DNA from: Botryosphaeria dothidea
Lineage: Eukaryota > Ascomycota > Dothideomycetes > Botryosphaeriales > Botryosphaeriaceae
Reading direction: 5' to 3'
NCBI GenBank assembly: GCA_011503125.2
Contig: WWBZ02000040.1
Span: 558,001-622,000, forward strand
DNA length: 64,000 nt
This document shows, one piece after another, positions 22,481 through 34,108 of the stretch. The first letter of the stretch is position 1. Each line of letters opens with the position of its first letter. Position numbers and translations under genes: made by a program. The notes under the pieces are model-generated. The model saw nothing but the letters and a program-made list of their open reading frames with translations, was not told the DNA's origin and did no database searches.

Positions 22481-24012
22481 CTACGAAGGACCGGCCTCGG
22501 CTGACGGAGCTCGCCAGATGATCAATCTCTGATCGAAGCCGCCGCTGAGCATCCATTCCTCATCGTTTCCGCCTAACCGCCCAACCCTGCCAGCCCAAAC
22601 GCAGCGGACCTTTGATGCTGCCTCGTGGCCCTTAAGGCTTGCAATGATCTTGCCAGTGCTGGCTTCTATCCCCCGAACAATGCCGTCGTCGCTGTTTACC
22701 CACAAGCCACTGCCGTCGGGCCGCCATGCCAGCGCTGGAGTCGAGTATGCCGTTTGTGACGCCAGCGTGCTACATTGGACGAGAATCGCCGCAAGCTCAC
22801 GCTCTTGGGTCGCTAAAGCCGCGCGGGGCTGCGTTGCTTGATTCAAAGCGATGAATTCGCTGTCATTCGCAGGTGCAGCCCGGTCTTCCGGGATATCTTG
22901 AGATGCGAGTGCATCGGTGGGATCTTCAGAACCTCCTTCTGCCTCACCATCAGGCGGTACAAGCAGACGAACGATAATCAGCTTCATGTGTGGAACAGCG
23001 GACGTTGCAACGGCCAGGAGAGATGGATCCACAGGACACAGGGAGATGCTCGAAGGCGTGAATGCGACCCATGCGTTAGACGCTGGCGCGAGATTTTGTT
23101 TGCCGAGCATCTGCAATGGCACCGGCGCATTCGTGGCGCCTCTCCGATGGCCAGGCAACGCATAATAGTGAAGGAAAGTGCAATCCCTCCGTGTCAGCAG
23201 GAGCAACGGTTTTGCAGTCTCAGGATGGTCGAGGAACATGATCGCTTCCGGGTTTGTAGCGAGCGCTAACACCGCTAGGGGAGCTTGAAGCTGTAGTTGA
23301 TGGCCGGCAATATTCCTCAGGAAGTATACAAAGACCTTAGCGTCCCAGCCTGCAGTGACCACCCAAAAGCCATCGGACTGCTCTCGGCTGATGACCTTCA
23401 CAGTGTACTTGGAGTGGTCCCGGCGTTCGCTGAGGACCGCGTCAGAGAGGCAGTCGTAAATCACGACTTTCCCCGACATGCTCGACATAAAGATATATCT
23501 GTTATCGAGAACGCTGTAAGATAGAATAGGTGAGTCCTGCGCATGAGGAAGCGAACGCTCGAGTCTGAATGCATTATCACAAGCGGATGCGATGTGCAGT
23601 CGACGGTCGGCAGTTGTGGACAGGATGAAAGGCTCTATTCGGTCGTCCGACAGCTTTATGAGCTCAACCGACGTGTTCAGAATATTGGAAGCGGCAGGCA
23701 GTGTTGTGAGTTCACTAGGGACAGACGGTGCTTGCTACGCATCAGCGACAATAGCCCAGTTCGGCGAAGGATAGTGGAGGTACCTGGAAGGCGCCATCGC
23801 CTGTCGGCTTCATCGACGCCTAGCTTCTCGAAGTTGGCGGTGAGATCGAAGGTCTCCTTCTCACGAAGGACCTGCTCAATGCTGAGGTCGCCCTTGGAGA
23901 TGATGCCGGCATCGGACGGAAGATTTGCTTCGTGGAGAAAAGCGGCCAGAGTCTGCGCGGAGGAGTCGGGTCAGCTGCGGAAGAGCTTAGCGGTGGAGGT
24001 GAGGCACGACAT
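22481..24012 (-). CDS. LisH and WD40-repeat protein, one in-frame stop in exon 1
   Basis: Exon 1 is 24012-23784 and exon 2 is 23730-22481, joined over a 53-nt intron (GTACCT donor, CTGAT branch, GCAAG acceptor), total 492 codons. The N-terminus is LisH-like (TLAAFLHEANLPSDAGI, then LREKETFDLTANFEKLGVDE). WD-type beta-propeller blades follow: DDRIEPFILSTTADRRLHIA, FRLERSLPHAQDSPILSYSV, GKVVIYDC, WVVTAGWDAKVFVYFL, LAWRPDGSGLWVNSDDGIVRG, and a last blade EWMLSGGFDQRLIIWRAP. Several blades are divergent and there is an acidic insert (GEAEGGSEDPTD). Such proteins are usually scaffolds, dimerising through LisH. A TGA at 23973-23971 interrupts the LisH helix. The frame is the same on both sides, so either a nonsense change or two compensating indels are involved: the alternative frame between them reads LTRLLRAD, which suits a LisH. 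Partners are unknown. Confidence 0.72.
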
Positions 24013-25344
24013 TTGAATAGTTGTTGGCTCGCAAGAACCGAGCCACCAGGAGGGCTGGCTGCGGAATAGTCATGTCAATGGGCGGGGGTTGTGGGTGTGT
24101 GGAGCTCAAGGTGTCGCGTCGGCGTTAGAGGCGCGCAAATGGGATGAGGTCACTGCGACAGCGGGGACGGCCGCACCTCCGAGCTACCTTCACCCCGCTC
24201 ACCCTCACCTATCCTAGCTGCGACCACCCATCTACTTCACCTCACCCTTCCCTACACCTCAGATCGAAACCAGCAGAGACTTATCGCGCCTCAATCCTGC
24301 CCTTTTTCCTTACTTGGACCGGCCATCACCTTGGCCTCGGATCACCTCTATCCCCTCGGAACTCCGGTTTGCAATGCAAGGCCTTCTCGTGCTGGATGAT
24401 TTACGGCATAACGACTTATCCATCATTCCCGATACCCGTCAAGCCATCTTCGGTCGCCGTTGTTGACTGTGCCCAATTAAGGGAAGGATGCATCGCCGTG
24501 GGGAGGCTGGCCGCCCGTTGGATCCAGAACTGCAAGTTGAAGGGCCGGTCTAGCCCCTGGTCATTCTATCCTTGATTTGGATCAAAATGGAAATATCTCT
24601 GTCCAGAGATCGCCGCGAGCTTGCGTCCAAAGCGCATCTGTATTTGGATATCCCTCGTTGAGACTCGGAGTTGTCAGTGTCGCGTCGACAACCCTTACTA
24701 CGCCACTCAACCTCTACTTGACATGCCGCGCTTGGTTCTACCGGCATGGAAATTCGATATTGATATAACTGGGCATGCGTCAACGGGTGCAGGAGATCCA
24801 CAGAGCCCGCAGATTCCTCTCTCTGTGGTGTCTTTAGGGCGCGTACAATTGGACTCTGTAACAACAAGCAACCTGAGCCGTGAGACACATGCATATGGCA
24901 CTTGGGGCGAAGGCAAGGTAGGGCTGAAGGAAGGCTGATGCGAAAAGGTTTGAGACACGGCTCCGCTGTGACTGCAGACGGAATCACACGCTCTGTCAAA
25001 GCTGCACTTCCCCGTGAGAGAAGGTTGACTTCTGCAGCGCTGTGGAACAGGACATACGAGCCATACAGCACACCTTGCCTCAGATCCTCGAGTCTTGTAC
25101 CCCTTCAGCATGCCAGAGTGATTCCCGACTTGCTGCATGCGCAAGACCGCAAGACAAATTGCTGCTAACACGAAATTTTGAACAGGATTAGCAGCAAGAC
25201 CCATTGGATTGCGTGCGGACACGTGAAGAAAGAGAGGACCCCACAAGCGCGGACCCCACACGCACGCCTTGTGACTCAATGACACAACAGCAACCTCACG
25301 TCGCTCCTCTTTGACCGTTGCAACCACTACCAGGCTCCGACAAA
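24013..25344. other. Divergent promoter region
   Basis: This is the space between the LisH/WD40 gene (-) and the glyoxalase-like gene (+), 1.3 kb, and must hold both promoters. Open frames on either strand (up to 206 codons on the minus strand) have no recognisable features. Confidence 0.45.
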
Positions 25345-26244
25345 ATGGCCGGACAACAGGATTCCCAGCGTATCCAGCTTGACCACATCGTTATCCTCCT
25401 CTCCCATCAGGAACTGCTTGACCCTCCAGCCTGGATCACGTCCAACTTCACACTTTCTCCCGGCGGGCGTCATGCAGACGGAAAAACCGAGAACAAACTC
25501 ATCCTTTTCCAAGACGCCACCTACATCGAGCTCATCGCATTCATCGACGACGATCCTACCAACAAACACGGTCATTGGTGGGGCGATAAGCGATACGGTG
25601 TGATTGATTGGGCTCTCACCTCTCCCACCGTGGAGACTACCAGCCGCGCGGCGGCTGACTTACATGACTGGAAAGGCAAGCAAGAAAATGGAGCCCTGGC
25701 TGAGCTTGCCTATGCGCAGCCGCGGCGAGGCGGAAGACGGAAGCCCGACGGCCAGGAGATTGCTTGGTTCGTGACATTTCCTCAAGGAGCAAAGAGGGGC
25801 CTGGCCCCGTTCTGGTGTCACGATATCACACCCAGGCAGCAGAGAGTACCCGCGGAGTCTCAGGGTTTGCAGCACCCATGCGGCGCCATTGGCATCAGTA
25901 ACATAGCTGTTCACACGGCCGCGAATGAGCGTCTGCAGGGCGCTTACGAGGCAATCCTGGCCCGCCCGGGAAAGCCCCCAGCAGATGACCCCAAGAAGAG
26001 CGGCCTGGAATGGGCTGTTGAGTCCCCTCAGCCATTGGCCACCTATCCCACACCGAGAGTCTCCTTGCGGCCTTCGGATGCAAGTGAGCGGCTGCACGAT
26101 ATCGATGCAGAAATCAGGATCGAGCTGGCTGTAGAGTCTGGCGGTGAGGCCCCGGCTCCGGGTCCGATTAGTGAACAGGTCGGGTTGCATGGTGACGGTC
26201 AGATCGATATCTCCTTTTCAAGGGCGGAGGGAAATAACCCTTGA
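25345..26244 (+). CDS. Glyoxalase-like domain protein
   Basis: A single exon of 299 aa. The N-terminus IQLDHIVILL is the first strand of a vicinal-oxygen-chelate fold, carrying the usual metal-ligand His. Next come LSPGGRHADGKTENKLILFQ and TYIELIAFI, with the Glu typical of the next metal ligand, then a central block GHWWGDKRYGVIDWAL. A second half (IAWFVTFPQG, FWCHDITPR, HPCGAIGISNIAVH) supplies the other half-barrel. This layout matches the fungal Glyoxalase-like (PF13468-type) family rather than classical lactoylglutathione lyase. The substrate is unknown. No targeting signal is evident, so it is probably cytosolic. The ATG at 25345 directly precedes the conserved region; one in-frame ATG lies nine codons upstream at 25318. 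Confidence 0.88.
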   Translation: MAGQQDSQRIQLDHIVILLSHQELLDPPAWITSNFTLSPGGRHADGKTENKLILFQDATYIELIAFIDDDPTNKHGHWWGDKRYGVIDWALTSPTVETTSRAAADLHDWKGKQENGALAELAYAQPRRGGRRKPDGQEIAWFVTFPQGAKRGLAPFWCHDITPRQQRVPAESQGLQHPCGAIGISNIAVHTAANERLQGAYEAILARPGKPPADDPKKSGLEWAVESPQPLATYPTPRVSLRPSDASERLHDIDAEIRIELAVESGGEAPAPGPISEQVGLHGDGQIDISFSRAEGNNP

Positions 26245-28927
26245 CGAGAGCAGGAAGAGCTAGGAGCCTTGGTGCTTCTGCAGGGTTCTTAATCTCGTTG
26301 GTTGCATAGCGTACAAAGTTTCATCTTCTTGCCGAAATGCTAGCAGAATACTACATCAATAACCAGAAGCCCGGACTTGCCTCGCATCTTGCCGCTCTTC
26401 ACGTCTTCCCGCGTGCGTGGTGCCCCCAATCCCCGCCGATCAAGCCGTAATTCGATCGTTCGGATGCAACCGTGCCACATTAACGAAAGACAACCCGACA
26501 CCTAGGGCTTCGTAGGTGCTCATTGGGCTGACGGGTAAAGTTGCTTACATCTAGCAGAAGTAGATGCCAGCGGACTAAAGCAGCCTTACAAGCATCCTCC
26601 GAACTGGCGAATATTTCACGGAGCTTTCCCTAGGGCTTCTATCATACTCGAAGCACTTGGTAGCACGATCAATTGCACAGGCAAGGCGCCCTGCTCCTCG
26701 AAAATATTCCCCGCGCCGTTTTAGTCAATGTTACACAACAGCAGGCCGCACATCCTTCATGCAACCTACCCCCTGGTCATCAACCGGGGTAAATTCTCAC
26801 ACTCTTTCTTCGACGATGGACAACAACACCAAACATAATTTTTTGGGGGGTCTATCTACGCACCTGGGGGTAAAGGAAGAGTTGATGGGAGTTTGCGGAG
26901 TCTTGTAACCTTGTTTACGTGGTTTCGGCTCATTTTGATCATATAGGCTGTCAAAATAGCGGGGGAAGAAAGATGGGACTGAAACCAGCGCAGTGAGCAC
27001 CTCTGGCCATGCAGGAGGCATTGCCACTTGTCTCTCTACGATCTCTAGTTACACAGCGTTGCCGTGTTTTCCAGCCATGGCCATACGACATTTCTGGTCC
27101 TGCGTCTGGCGGACAAGGACGGTGAAACGAGCTTTACCCAGCCTGATCCCGGAATCCTAGCCCTTCCGCCTACCTTGTTCTTCGGGGATATGGAGGATCC
27201 GCTGAACTGCAAACGAATTTGACTCGCCAGTCGTATCTCCCCCATTGAACTCTTTCGACTGTCAGCCCTGCAGCTCCTATTCATCTACACATGCTGTGGG
27301 AATCCCCGAACACCATTTCGGTTCATTTGCCGTGAATCGCAAATAACTTTTAGTTCCTAGCCCAGTTCAGATACCCTGAAGCTCGGAGAGGAGTGTAACG
27401 TACATTGGTAAGGCTCTGGGCACCATGATAGGACGAATGAATTCCTCGGCTCTCTTATCATGCACAACAGGGAAAAACTAAAACGCCTCTATGGAGATCA
27501 ATTCGGCAGATATGGTTGGGCTCGGATGGCTCCCAAGTCACACCCACATGTAGGGGTCTGCATGCTTTTGCGAGATCAGACTGGAGGATAAGAAATACGG
27601 TAACAAGACTGATTGGATGCCACGTCTGCAAGCAAAGAAGATGAGCTGAAAGAGCTGCAAGTCCTCAATTGCATGGATCCGGGCCCGCATCAATCAGCAT
27701 GGTCGCTCCCTGTCAGCAATTTACTAGACTGCCATTCCAAGATATTTCTGGAACCGCGCGTCTACGGATACCTCCCAGGAAACTTGAACAGCGGCCGTAA
27801 CCGAGATGTGCAGCCTATACCTCAACTGGCTTGCTTGGGCCCACTTTCTTACCAGCATCCTGCCGCGTGAATGTGAGAGATCACATCAGCCCTTTGTGGA
27901 AGCGTTCCGAAACATTGGGTTGTTGTGCGTTCTTTCAACAACTTAATCTGCATTGCTACATCGAAGCGCTTCGACCGCGGCTAAGAGTCAGATTGCAAGT
28001 CGGTAAGCGCTTCATGTGAGTTAGAGGCATTGCCCGATGCTCGACCGCCGAAGTACCTTGAGACGTTTCACGCCATAATTCAATACGTTAATTTGATCTT
28101 CGTCTAAGCGTCCAAAATCCACCAACCTCGACCAGCGCAGCTACAATTGTGAGGACATAATCAGCACTCTCTGTACGACTGGGAGGGAATAAAATTCATT
28201 CTGTGGCTTTTCTGGCCTTCGCAATGCATAAGTCTGCCAATGGGGATTTGTCGTGGACGGACCTGCTGGTTCGGATATCTCCTTGGATGAGATCGCCGGG
28301 GAAGCGCTGACGCATCCGTGAAGACTCTGCAGTCAGACATGCATGCATCAGCGCTGCCACGTTGACCTGCATAGATCCAGCATCAACTGCAGCATTTCGC
28401 TAAGCCCGTTCCGAAGGGCTATGCAAACCTCGGACGATTTATCCTCGGGAGTCCTCATCTCGCCTGGCTTCCCCTCATCTGCACCACTTTAACTCCTGGT
28501 CTCGCTCCATACATCATTTCAGTTTCCTGAAACGTTTGCCTACTTCTGGGCGGTTCGCGCAATGATGCTGGGAAATATCCTGTCCACTATGCATGGGCTC
28601 ACACGTTCAACGGGGCAACCATGCGCCCTCCACATGTCACGGAACGAGCATTGCACATTTTCAAATCCAGCTTCGATGCTGAAGCCACCCTTTAAACATC
28701 CAACCAGGGACCCTGACTATACTCTCGAAGCATCAGAACCAGTCCCGCAAAAAATAACTACTAACGCAGCCTTTCCACCAGCCCGAAGCCTGCTTAACGG
28801 GACTGTGCGAGATGACGTCTGCCCTATCTGATCCGCCCGCATGCCTCCTGCTGCAGCCGTCTTCAAAACCGGACGCGGCCACCTCCCTGTATCACCATGT
28901 ATTTTTTTTTATTGCCAAGTAGCACCG
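26245..28927. other. 2.7 kb region without a supported gene
   Basis: Only short open frames, with A/T content higher than in the genes. A protein-like piece near 27065-27220 on the plus strand (HTTFLVLRLADKDGE, then LPPTLFFGDMEDP) may be a gene remnant. A T run occurs at 28901-28911. No repeats or RNA genes seen. Confidence 0.35.
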
Positions 28928-30358
28928 TCATTCCTTTCCCGTGGGCAACGCAGCTCCATCTTTCTCCACCACGGCCATACCCGGCGTCACGATGCCTTTT
29001 GCGTCCCTCTCCAGCAGCTCGTCACCATCGATCGCTTCCGCCGGCCTCTCCACGATCGGCAACAGACACTCCGCACCCGCGCCCGCGCAGTGACCGCACG
29101 GAAGGCCACGATCGCAGAGTATGCCCGTCATCACCCGCCGGGAGCACCCCACGCACGGCCCAAAGCCGACGACCTTGAAGGGGTGAGACCCGTCGTCAGC
29201 ACTGCTGCTGCCGTCCTTGTTTCCGTCGCCGCTGCTGTTGGGTTTGTTGACGAAGTGGAGGGCGTGGCGAGTTGGTTGTTCCTTGAGGATAGAGATGAGC
29301 TTGCCCTCATGGCGCACGGCGACATTGCAGCCGGGTGAGAAGACGAATGTGCGGTGCGCTTCGCCGCCGATGCTGAGAGGGATGGTTTCTTGGATGGCGA
29401 AGGCGGCGGCTTTGGGGTTCGGGGCCGGAGGGGCGGCGGTGGCCGTGTCTGTGGCGAAGGCGACCGCTTTGCGCTTCAGAGCCGGAGGGTCGATGGTGGA
29501 CGGCTTCGTGGTGGTGCTGGCGTGCTGTGGAGGCGAAGTACTGTTGCACTCGTCATCGAGGACCACGGGATTGGCTTGGGACGCCCCGGGCTGCTGGTAG
29601 TTGCTGGCGTGCTGGGCCAAGCTGATGTTGGTGTCGGTGGCGGGATGCTTGAGGATGCCCTTGAGTTGCTTTGTTGCGCGCTGCGACGGGTCTGTGAGGA
29701 ATCCATGGAGACCGGGCGACGCCTCGCTGAAAGCCGGGCGCTTGCGCTTCTTCTGTCCGCTTGTAGGAGTTTTGGGTGTTTGACTGGAGTTTTGTGCGGG
29801 AGCGGGGCTAGACGATGGTTGCTGGTCATTTTGAAAGAGTTCGAAAAGGGCGGACTTGATGATCTCGCTGTTGGTCAAGGCCTTGCTGCTACCACGTCTT
29901 TGGGCAGTTGGAGGAGATGACGCGGCTTGTTTATGCTTAGAATCGATATCGGACTGGATGGCCGGAGCAGTGTCGGAAGACGGAACGCTGATAGAAGGGA
30001 AGTTGGTGGCTGCGATGCTGGCTGATTGTTCCTTGTCGGGAGATAGGTTTGCTGTGGTCGGTGAGGACTGCTCATTGCTGGAAGGCGTCAATGTAGGTGG
30101 TGTCTGGTGAGAGTCGGCTGAAGGTGAATCTGTGGAGGTGCCTTCAGGATGATCAAATAAAGAGCCAAAGAGTTCCAGGTCGAGGTTGTTGTAGTAGTCA
30201 AGACCCAGGACTGGGGAAGATTCGCGCTGAGTTTGCTCCATGCTTGGAGTTTCGCCACTCTGCCGCAATTCGGAGGTTTTCAGACTCTGTATATTGCTCA
30301 CATTCGCCAATGGACTTCGCTGAGAGTGCCAGAAGTTGTGTTGAAGGCGTTGAAGCAT
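28928..30358 (-). CDS. Disordered protein with C-terminal Zn2Cys6-like cysteine cluster
   Basis: A single exon of 476 aa on the minus strand. Residues 1-390 are rich in Ser, Thr, Pro, Gln and Ala, with LTNSEIIKSALFELFQND as a possible short helix and GQKKRKRP as a probable nuclear localisation signal. The C-terminal 130 residues are more ordered: IPLSIGGEAHRTFVFSPGCN, VAVRHEGKLISILKEQPTRH, then six cysteines at about 402, 405, 415, 421, 424 and 431 (CVGC, a nine-residue gap, C, five, CGHC, six, C). A classical fungal Zn2Cys6 motif has six residues in the first gap, so this is a widened version. The last part of the cluster (GLPCGHCAGAGAECLLP) is very like real clusters. It may be a DNA-binding or zinc-structural protein; I do not recognise the family. 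The start is the first ATG of the frame; MEQTQRESS at codon 40 is an alternative. Confidence 0.7.
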   Translation of the reverse strand: MLQRLQHNFWHSQRSPLANVSNIQSLKTSELRQSGETPSMEQTQRESSPVLGLDYYNNLDLELFGSLFDHPEGTSTDSPSADSHQTPPTLTPSSNEQSSPTTANLSPDKEQSASIAATNFPSISVPSSDTAPAIQSDIDSKHKQAASSPPTAQRRGSSKALTNSEIIKSALFELFQNDQQPSSSPAPAQNSSQTPKTPTSGQKKRKRPAFSEASPGLHGFLTDPSQRATKQLKGILKHPATDTNISLAQHASNYQQPGASQANPVVLDDECNSTSPPQHASTTTKPSTIDPPALKRKAVAFATDTATAAPPAPNPKAAAFAIQETIPLSIGGEAHRTFVFSPGCNVAVRHEGKLISILKEQPTRHALHFVNKPNSSGDGNKDGSSSADDGSHPFKVVGFGPCVGCSRRVMTGILCDRGLPCGHCAGAGAECLLPIVERPAEAIDGDELLERDAKGIVTPGMAVVEKDGAALPTGKE

Positions 30359-31821
30359 GCTGGCGATGGTGATGTTTGTGGTGCGGAAGACAATGGGTGA
30401 ATTGAATCCAAGTTGTCATATTGTGGAAGTAATTGCAGCTATTGAGAGACAATAGCATCGCCTAGGGCTATTGTTGAAGAGTGAAATTCGTCGGATCACC
30501 AGTTGGAGTTGCACTCTACGGTTGAAACGCCGATGGTTCATGCTTGCAAGTAGGCAATGTCACCTATTACCTTTTGACACAGGCAAGAGTACATGCATCG
30601 GAAAGAAGAGCCGGTGAGATTGATTGCTGAAGACCAATCGAAGAATGATGACTGGATCCCCTGACTATTCTTCACTCACTTTCGTGCACCGGTGCTTCAT
30701 TCAATTTCACCTTGCGCATTGGGACAATTTAACGCCGGTCACCGCTTTTTCTCGTAAATCGAGTCAAAGCAGTTCTTTTGGTCCCTCGCACTCTTCCGCC
30801 GCTGAGCTGAATATCGGATTCATCGGCCCCCGCGGTGTGGGCCAGGAGGTTTCCCCCCTCATTTTAAGAGTCTATGATATGATTTTCTTGGATCACCATA
30901 TTTGGATGTCACGAATTAAATACACGCCCTCTCACAAAAACTGTGCTAAAGCCAATCCGCTTTTCGGCACCCGAACACCCAAATTCCAGTCCGAACAGCT
31001 GCAATATGGCTGCAACATCTTGTTCACGAGCAAGCGTCATCACGAGACTTCTTGGCTAGTCTAGTAGCGAATAAAAATGACAAGAAGAGAAGATACAGTC
31101 ATCAGCATCTTTTCCGCCGTGTTTCCGCCCTGTGAAATTGTTGCAAATACCCGCACCCACTTTTTCTCCGCGGAAAAGCATGAATATCAATTAATAATTG
31201 TCCACGACAATATTCCCAACAATCAACGTGGCTTGGGTGACACCTGTACTTTACTGAGTCATGGTCTCAGACGCTTTCAGAAGCCCGAATATGAGGGTGG
31301 CAAAGAACGCACACTATGCAGCATCCCTTGAATCCTCATCTGGAGAAGGCCGGTAGTTGGAAATGGGTACGCTTATGTGCAGAAACGCTACGGAGTTTAC
31401 TCCTTAACAGACAGCACGTTGCGAGTGAGAGCGGATGCCAAACAAGGTCCGGGACTCCGGGATCGCCCAATCGATGCAACCACAACCTCGGGTCAGCGCG
31501 GGGCATCAGCTTACGGCCCCTCAACATAACTGGCAGCTTATGAAGCCGCATTCCTGGACCAGCCTTTTCTCCTTCATCGCCACCTTTTGAAAGCAGGTAT
31601 CTGACGCATATTGAACCCATCGCCGCGGCGTATCGACTCGTAGTGCCAATACTGGTACCAGAACCCCCGTCGCATTTCAGTATCTTGCGCTAAATGAATT
31701 TCACAGTCAAGAGGAGCCTGGCTTTCGTCCGCGTTCCAAAGTCAATAACCGATCTTCCGCATGTAGGGCTACACCTACCGCACCTGCAGACCTCGGTTCA
31801 TTTAGTACTACACCCATCATT
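30359..31821. other. Divergent promoter region
   Basis: 1.46 kb between the cysteine-cluster gene (-) and the nitronate monooxygenase gene (+). It is A/T-rich around 30600-31300. Nothing gene-like is supported. Confidence 0.45.
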
Positions 31822-32856
31822 ATGGCGTCTAAGCTCCAAGAGAAATATCCATGGACTCAGAGCCCTTTGATCATCAACGGGCCCATGGGCGGCTTCGCTG
31901 GCCCTGAACTAGCTGCCAGCGTCACCAATGCTGGCGGCCTAGGATTCATAGCAGGAGGCTACGACTTGAGCCAGCTTTCAGGCCAACTCACGAAATTCCG
32001 TTCGCTGACGTCCAAGGACGGTGGTGCAGTGCTGCCCGTCGGTGTTGGGTTCCTCTGCTTCGGATGTTCAGTCGATGAAGCTGTTCCCTTGGTTCGCGAA
32101 CAGCGGCCTGCTGTTGCTTGGCTCTTTGCTTCGAAGGAGCTTTCCGATTATGCCGCCTGGGCGCAGCGTATCCGCGAAGCTAGCCCAGATACAGCTATTT
32201 GGGTGCAGACTGGGAGTGTTACCGCGGCGCTCGAAATCGCACGGACGGCTAAGCCTGACGTCCTCGTCATGCAAGGCCTGGATGCCGGTGGGCACGGTCT
32301 TGAAAAAGGCGCCAGTATCATTTCTTTGCTCCCGGAGGCCGCAGATGTGCTTCGGAAAGCCGGATTTGGTGCCATTTCGCTCGTGGCTGCGGGCGGTATC
32401 GCAGAATCTCGCGGAGCTGCAGCTTCATTGGCTCTCGGGGCCGCTGGTGTAGTACTGGGGACGAGATTCCTGGCTAGCAGCGAGGTCGAGCATCCAGGGT
32501 ACCGAGCGGCAATTCTAGGCGCGCAAGATGGAGGCCAGGTTACGACAAGGTCTAAGATCTTTGATGAAGCTCGTGCTGAGGGAAACAACTGGCCAGGGCT
32601 TTATGACGGAAGGGGGCTGGTGAACAAGACCTATGAAGACTTCACCGCGGGAAAATCGATCGAGGAAATCAGAAAGTTGCATGTCGAGGCGCAGAAAGGA
32701 AAGGATGCAGGATTTAGTGATAAGGACAAGAGAGTCACAGTATGGGCAGGAACTGGTGTCGGACTTGTCAGGGAGGTCTTGCCAGCCGGGAAAATTGTAG
32801 AGCAAGTGCGAGAGGGAGCACAGCAGATCCTCGGAAGCTGGCAGAGTCGGGCGTAG
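31822..32856 (+). CDS. Nitronate monooxygenase (2-nitropropane dioxygenase-like)
   Basis: A single exon of 344 aa, the usual length for fungal members. It is a TIM-barrel FMN enzyme by motif: INGPMGGFAGPELAASVTNAGGL at the N-terminus, VQTGSVTAALEIA in the middle, MQGLDAGGHG carrying the catalytic-loop His of class I enzymes, and VAAGGIAESRGAAASLALGA then VVLGTRFLAS, the FMN phosphate-binding region. (These motifs are given in short pieces: GPMGGFAGP, GLDAGGHG, AAGGIAESRG.) Members oxidise alkyl nitronates, including the toxic plant product propionate-3-nitronate, to carbonyl compounds and nitrite. No signal peptide or peroxisomal C-terminal tripeptide (ends WQSRA), so cytosolic. The start ATG follows ATCATT and precedes the conserved barrel by about 15 residues. 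The neighbours are unrelated in function. Confidence 0.93.
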   Translation: MASKLQEKYPWTQSPLIINGPMGGFAGPELAASVTNAGGLGFIAGGYDLSQLSGQLTKFRSLTSKDGGAVLPVGVGFLCFGCSVDEAVPLVREQRPAVAWLFASKELSDYAAWAQRIREASPDTAIWVQTGSVTAALEIARTAKPDVLVMQGLDAGGHGLEKGASIISLLPEAADVLRKAGFGAISLVAAGGIAESRGAAASLALGAAGVVLGTRFLASSEVEHPGYRAAILGAQDGGQVTTRSKIFDEARAEGNNWPGLYDGRGLVNKTYEDFTAGKSIEEIRKLHVEAQKGKDAGFSDKDKRVTVWAGTGVGLVREVLPAGKIVEQVREGAQQILGSWQSRA

Positions 32857-34108
32857 AGGTTGCTCGAATGGACCTTGGGTACGCAACCCGGTCGTATGAC
32901 GAGGTTGAGCAAATTAGTAACGACAGCGTATGGGAATTGACCCGTAACGTGAGGAAGAGTGGCTGCGATTGTTTGCAACAACAGTGGTGGACTTTCTAGT
33001 TTCTGCTTTAGGAAATTCTGCGCATCAATGTCATAATTGTGGGTCCTGGATCACCGTGGTCATGGCTTTCAGGCTGTACGCACGTCATGGAGACAACATA
33101 ACGTGCGCGCAATAGAGCGCACTCATGAGCTGAGGCGTGGCGGTGAGGCGGTGTGCTTCTCGATCGAGCATGAGGCGATGTTTCGGGCGCGCAGTCGGGC
33201 GTCGGAGGTGTTTTTCGATGTTATAGCCTGGACTGACGTTTGCCAATGAATTGAGTGTGGATGGAGCTTGGGCCATTTTCGCTTGCGTGGATCACGCAGG
33301 TGCGACTCGCGCAGCGGACGAAGGTGGGATGTGGTGGCATAACCACTATGCGCTGGATGAGGGATGAGGCGCAGAAATACAGGTGTGAGAGCAAGAGCAA
33401 GAGCGAGAGTAAGCGGCGAAACATTTGCGCTGTTTCGCGCGCAACGTGTCTTGCCTCGACGGACAAGCAGGATAGTGGTGGATTTTATCGGCCTTTGGGA
33501 AGGCGGGATCCCCAGCCACCCGTTGTGTCGGAGCCAATCAGCGGCCGCGTTGCTGGGCCAGCAAGCAGGTTGCCCAGCCCTGGAAGCTGCAACGCAGGGA
33601 ACCGCCACGACGCTGCAGCTGTGAGCCTCGCTCTTCTCCTCGCCCGCTCTCTCAAGTGTACCAGCTGACGACACCTCCGTCAAAGTCGCCCTTCGCCCTT
33701 CCCCGGACGCGCTCCCCATCAGCGCGACTTTGCGACTCACGCCCCACTGAGCTGACCCGCCATCGTCGGGTATGCTCCGCACTTCCGCTGCGCCCTCGTC
33801 TATCGCTTGCATCACCATCATCGCCGCGTCCAACACCGCGCTCCTCGCGAGCGCTTGAGGCTCTTTCGGCCTCCGTGCTTCTCCAGCTCTTGCACGACCG
33901 TTACGACTTTTTTGCGCCTTCGTTCTGTACATTGTTCCCACAAAGCCGCACGGTTCCAGTCGACGCCATCTCCCGACGCCATTGCACATACAAACAGCGA
34001 ACTGCAGCTTCATGACATAGACGTTGTCCGTTTGCGCGCATACATATACTTCCTTTGCGCGCTACCCCACCCCATTCCGGCCTTGCCCGTCCCGAGACTT
34101 CGCCCGCA
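32857..34108. other. Intergenic region and b561 gene promoter
   Basis: No gene supported. The last 450 bases are C/T-rich, as is usual for a fungal leader. A 296-codon open frame on the minus strand (33123-34013) has biased Arg/Ala composition and no motif. Confidence 0.45.

Noticed and set aside
33123..34013. 296-codon minus-strand open frame upstream of the b561 gene
   Set aside because: Composition is Arg/Ala/Ser without any conserved block, no splice support, and it covers the likely promoter and leader of the b561 gene.
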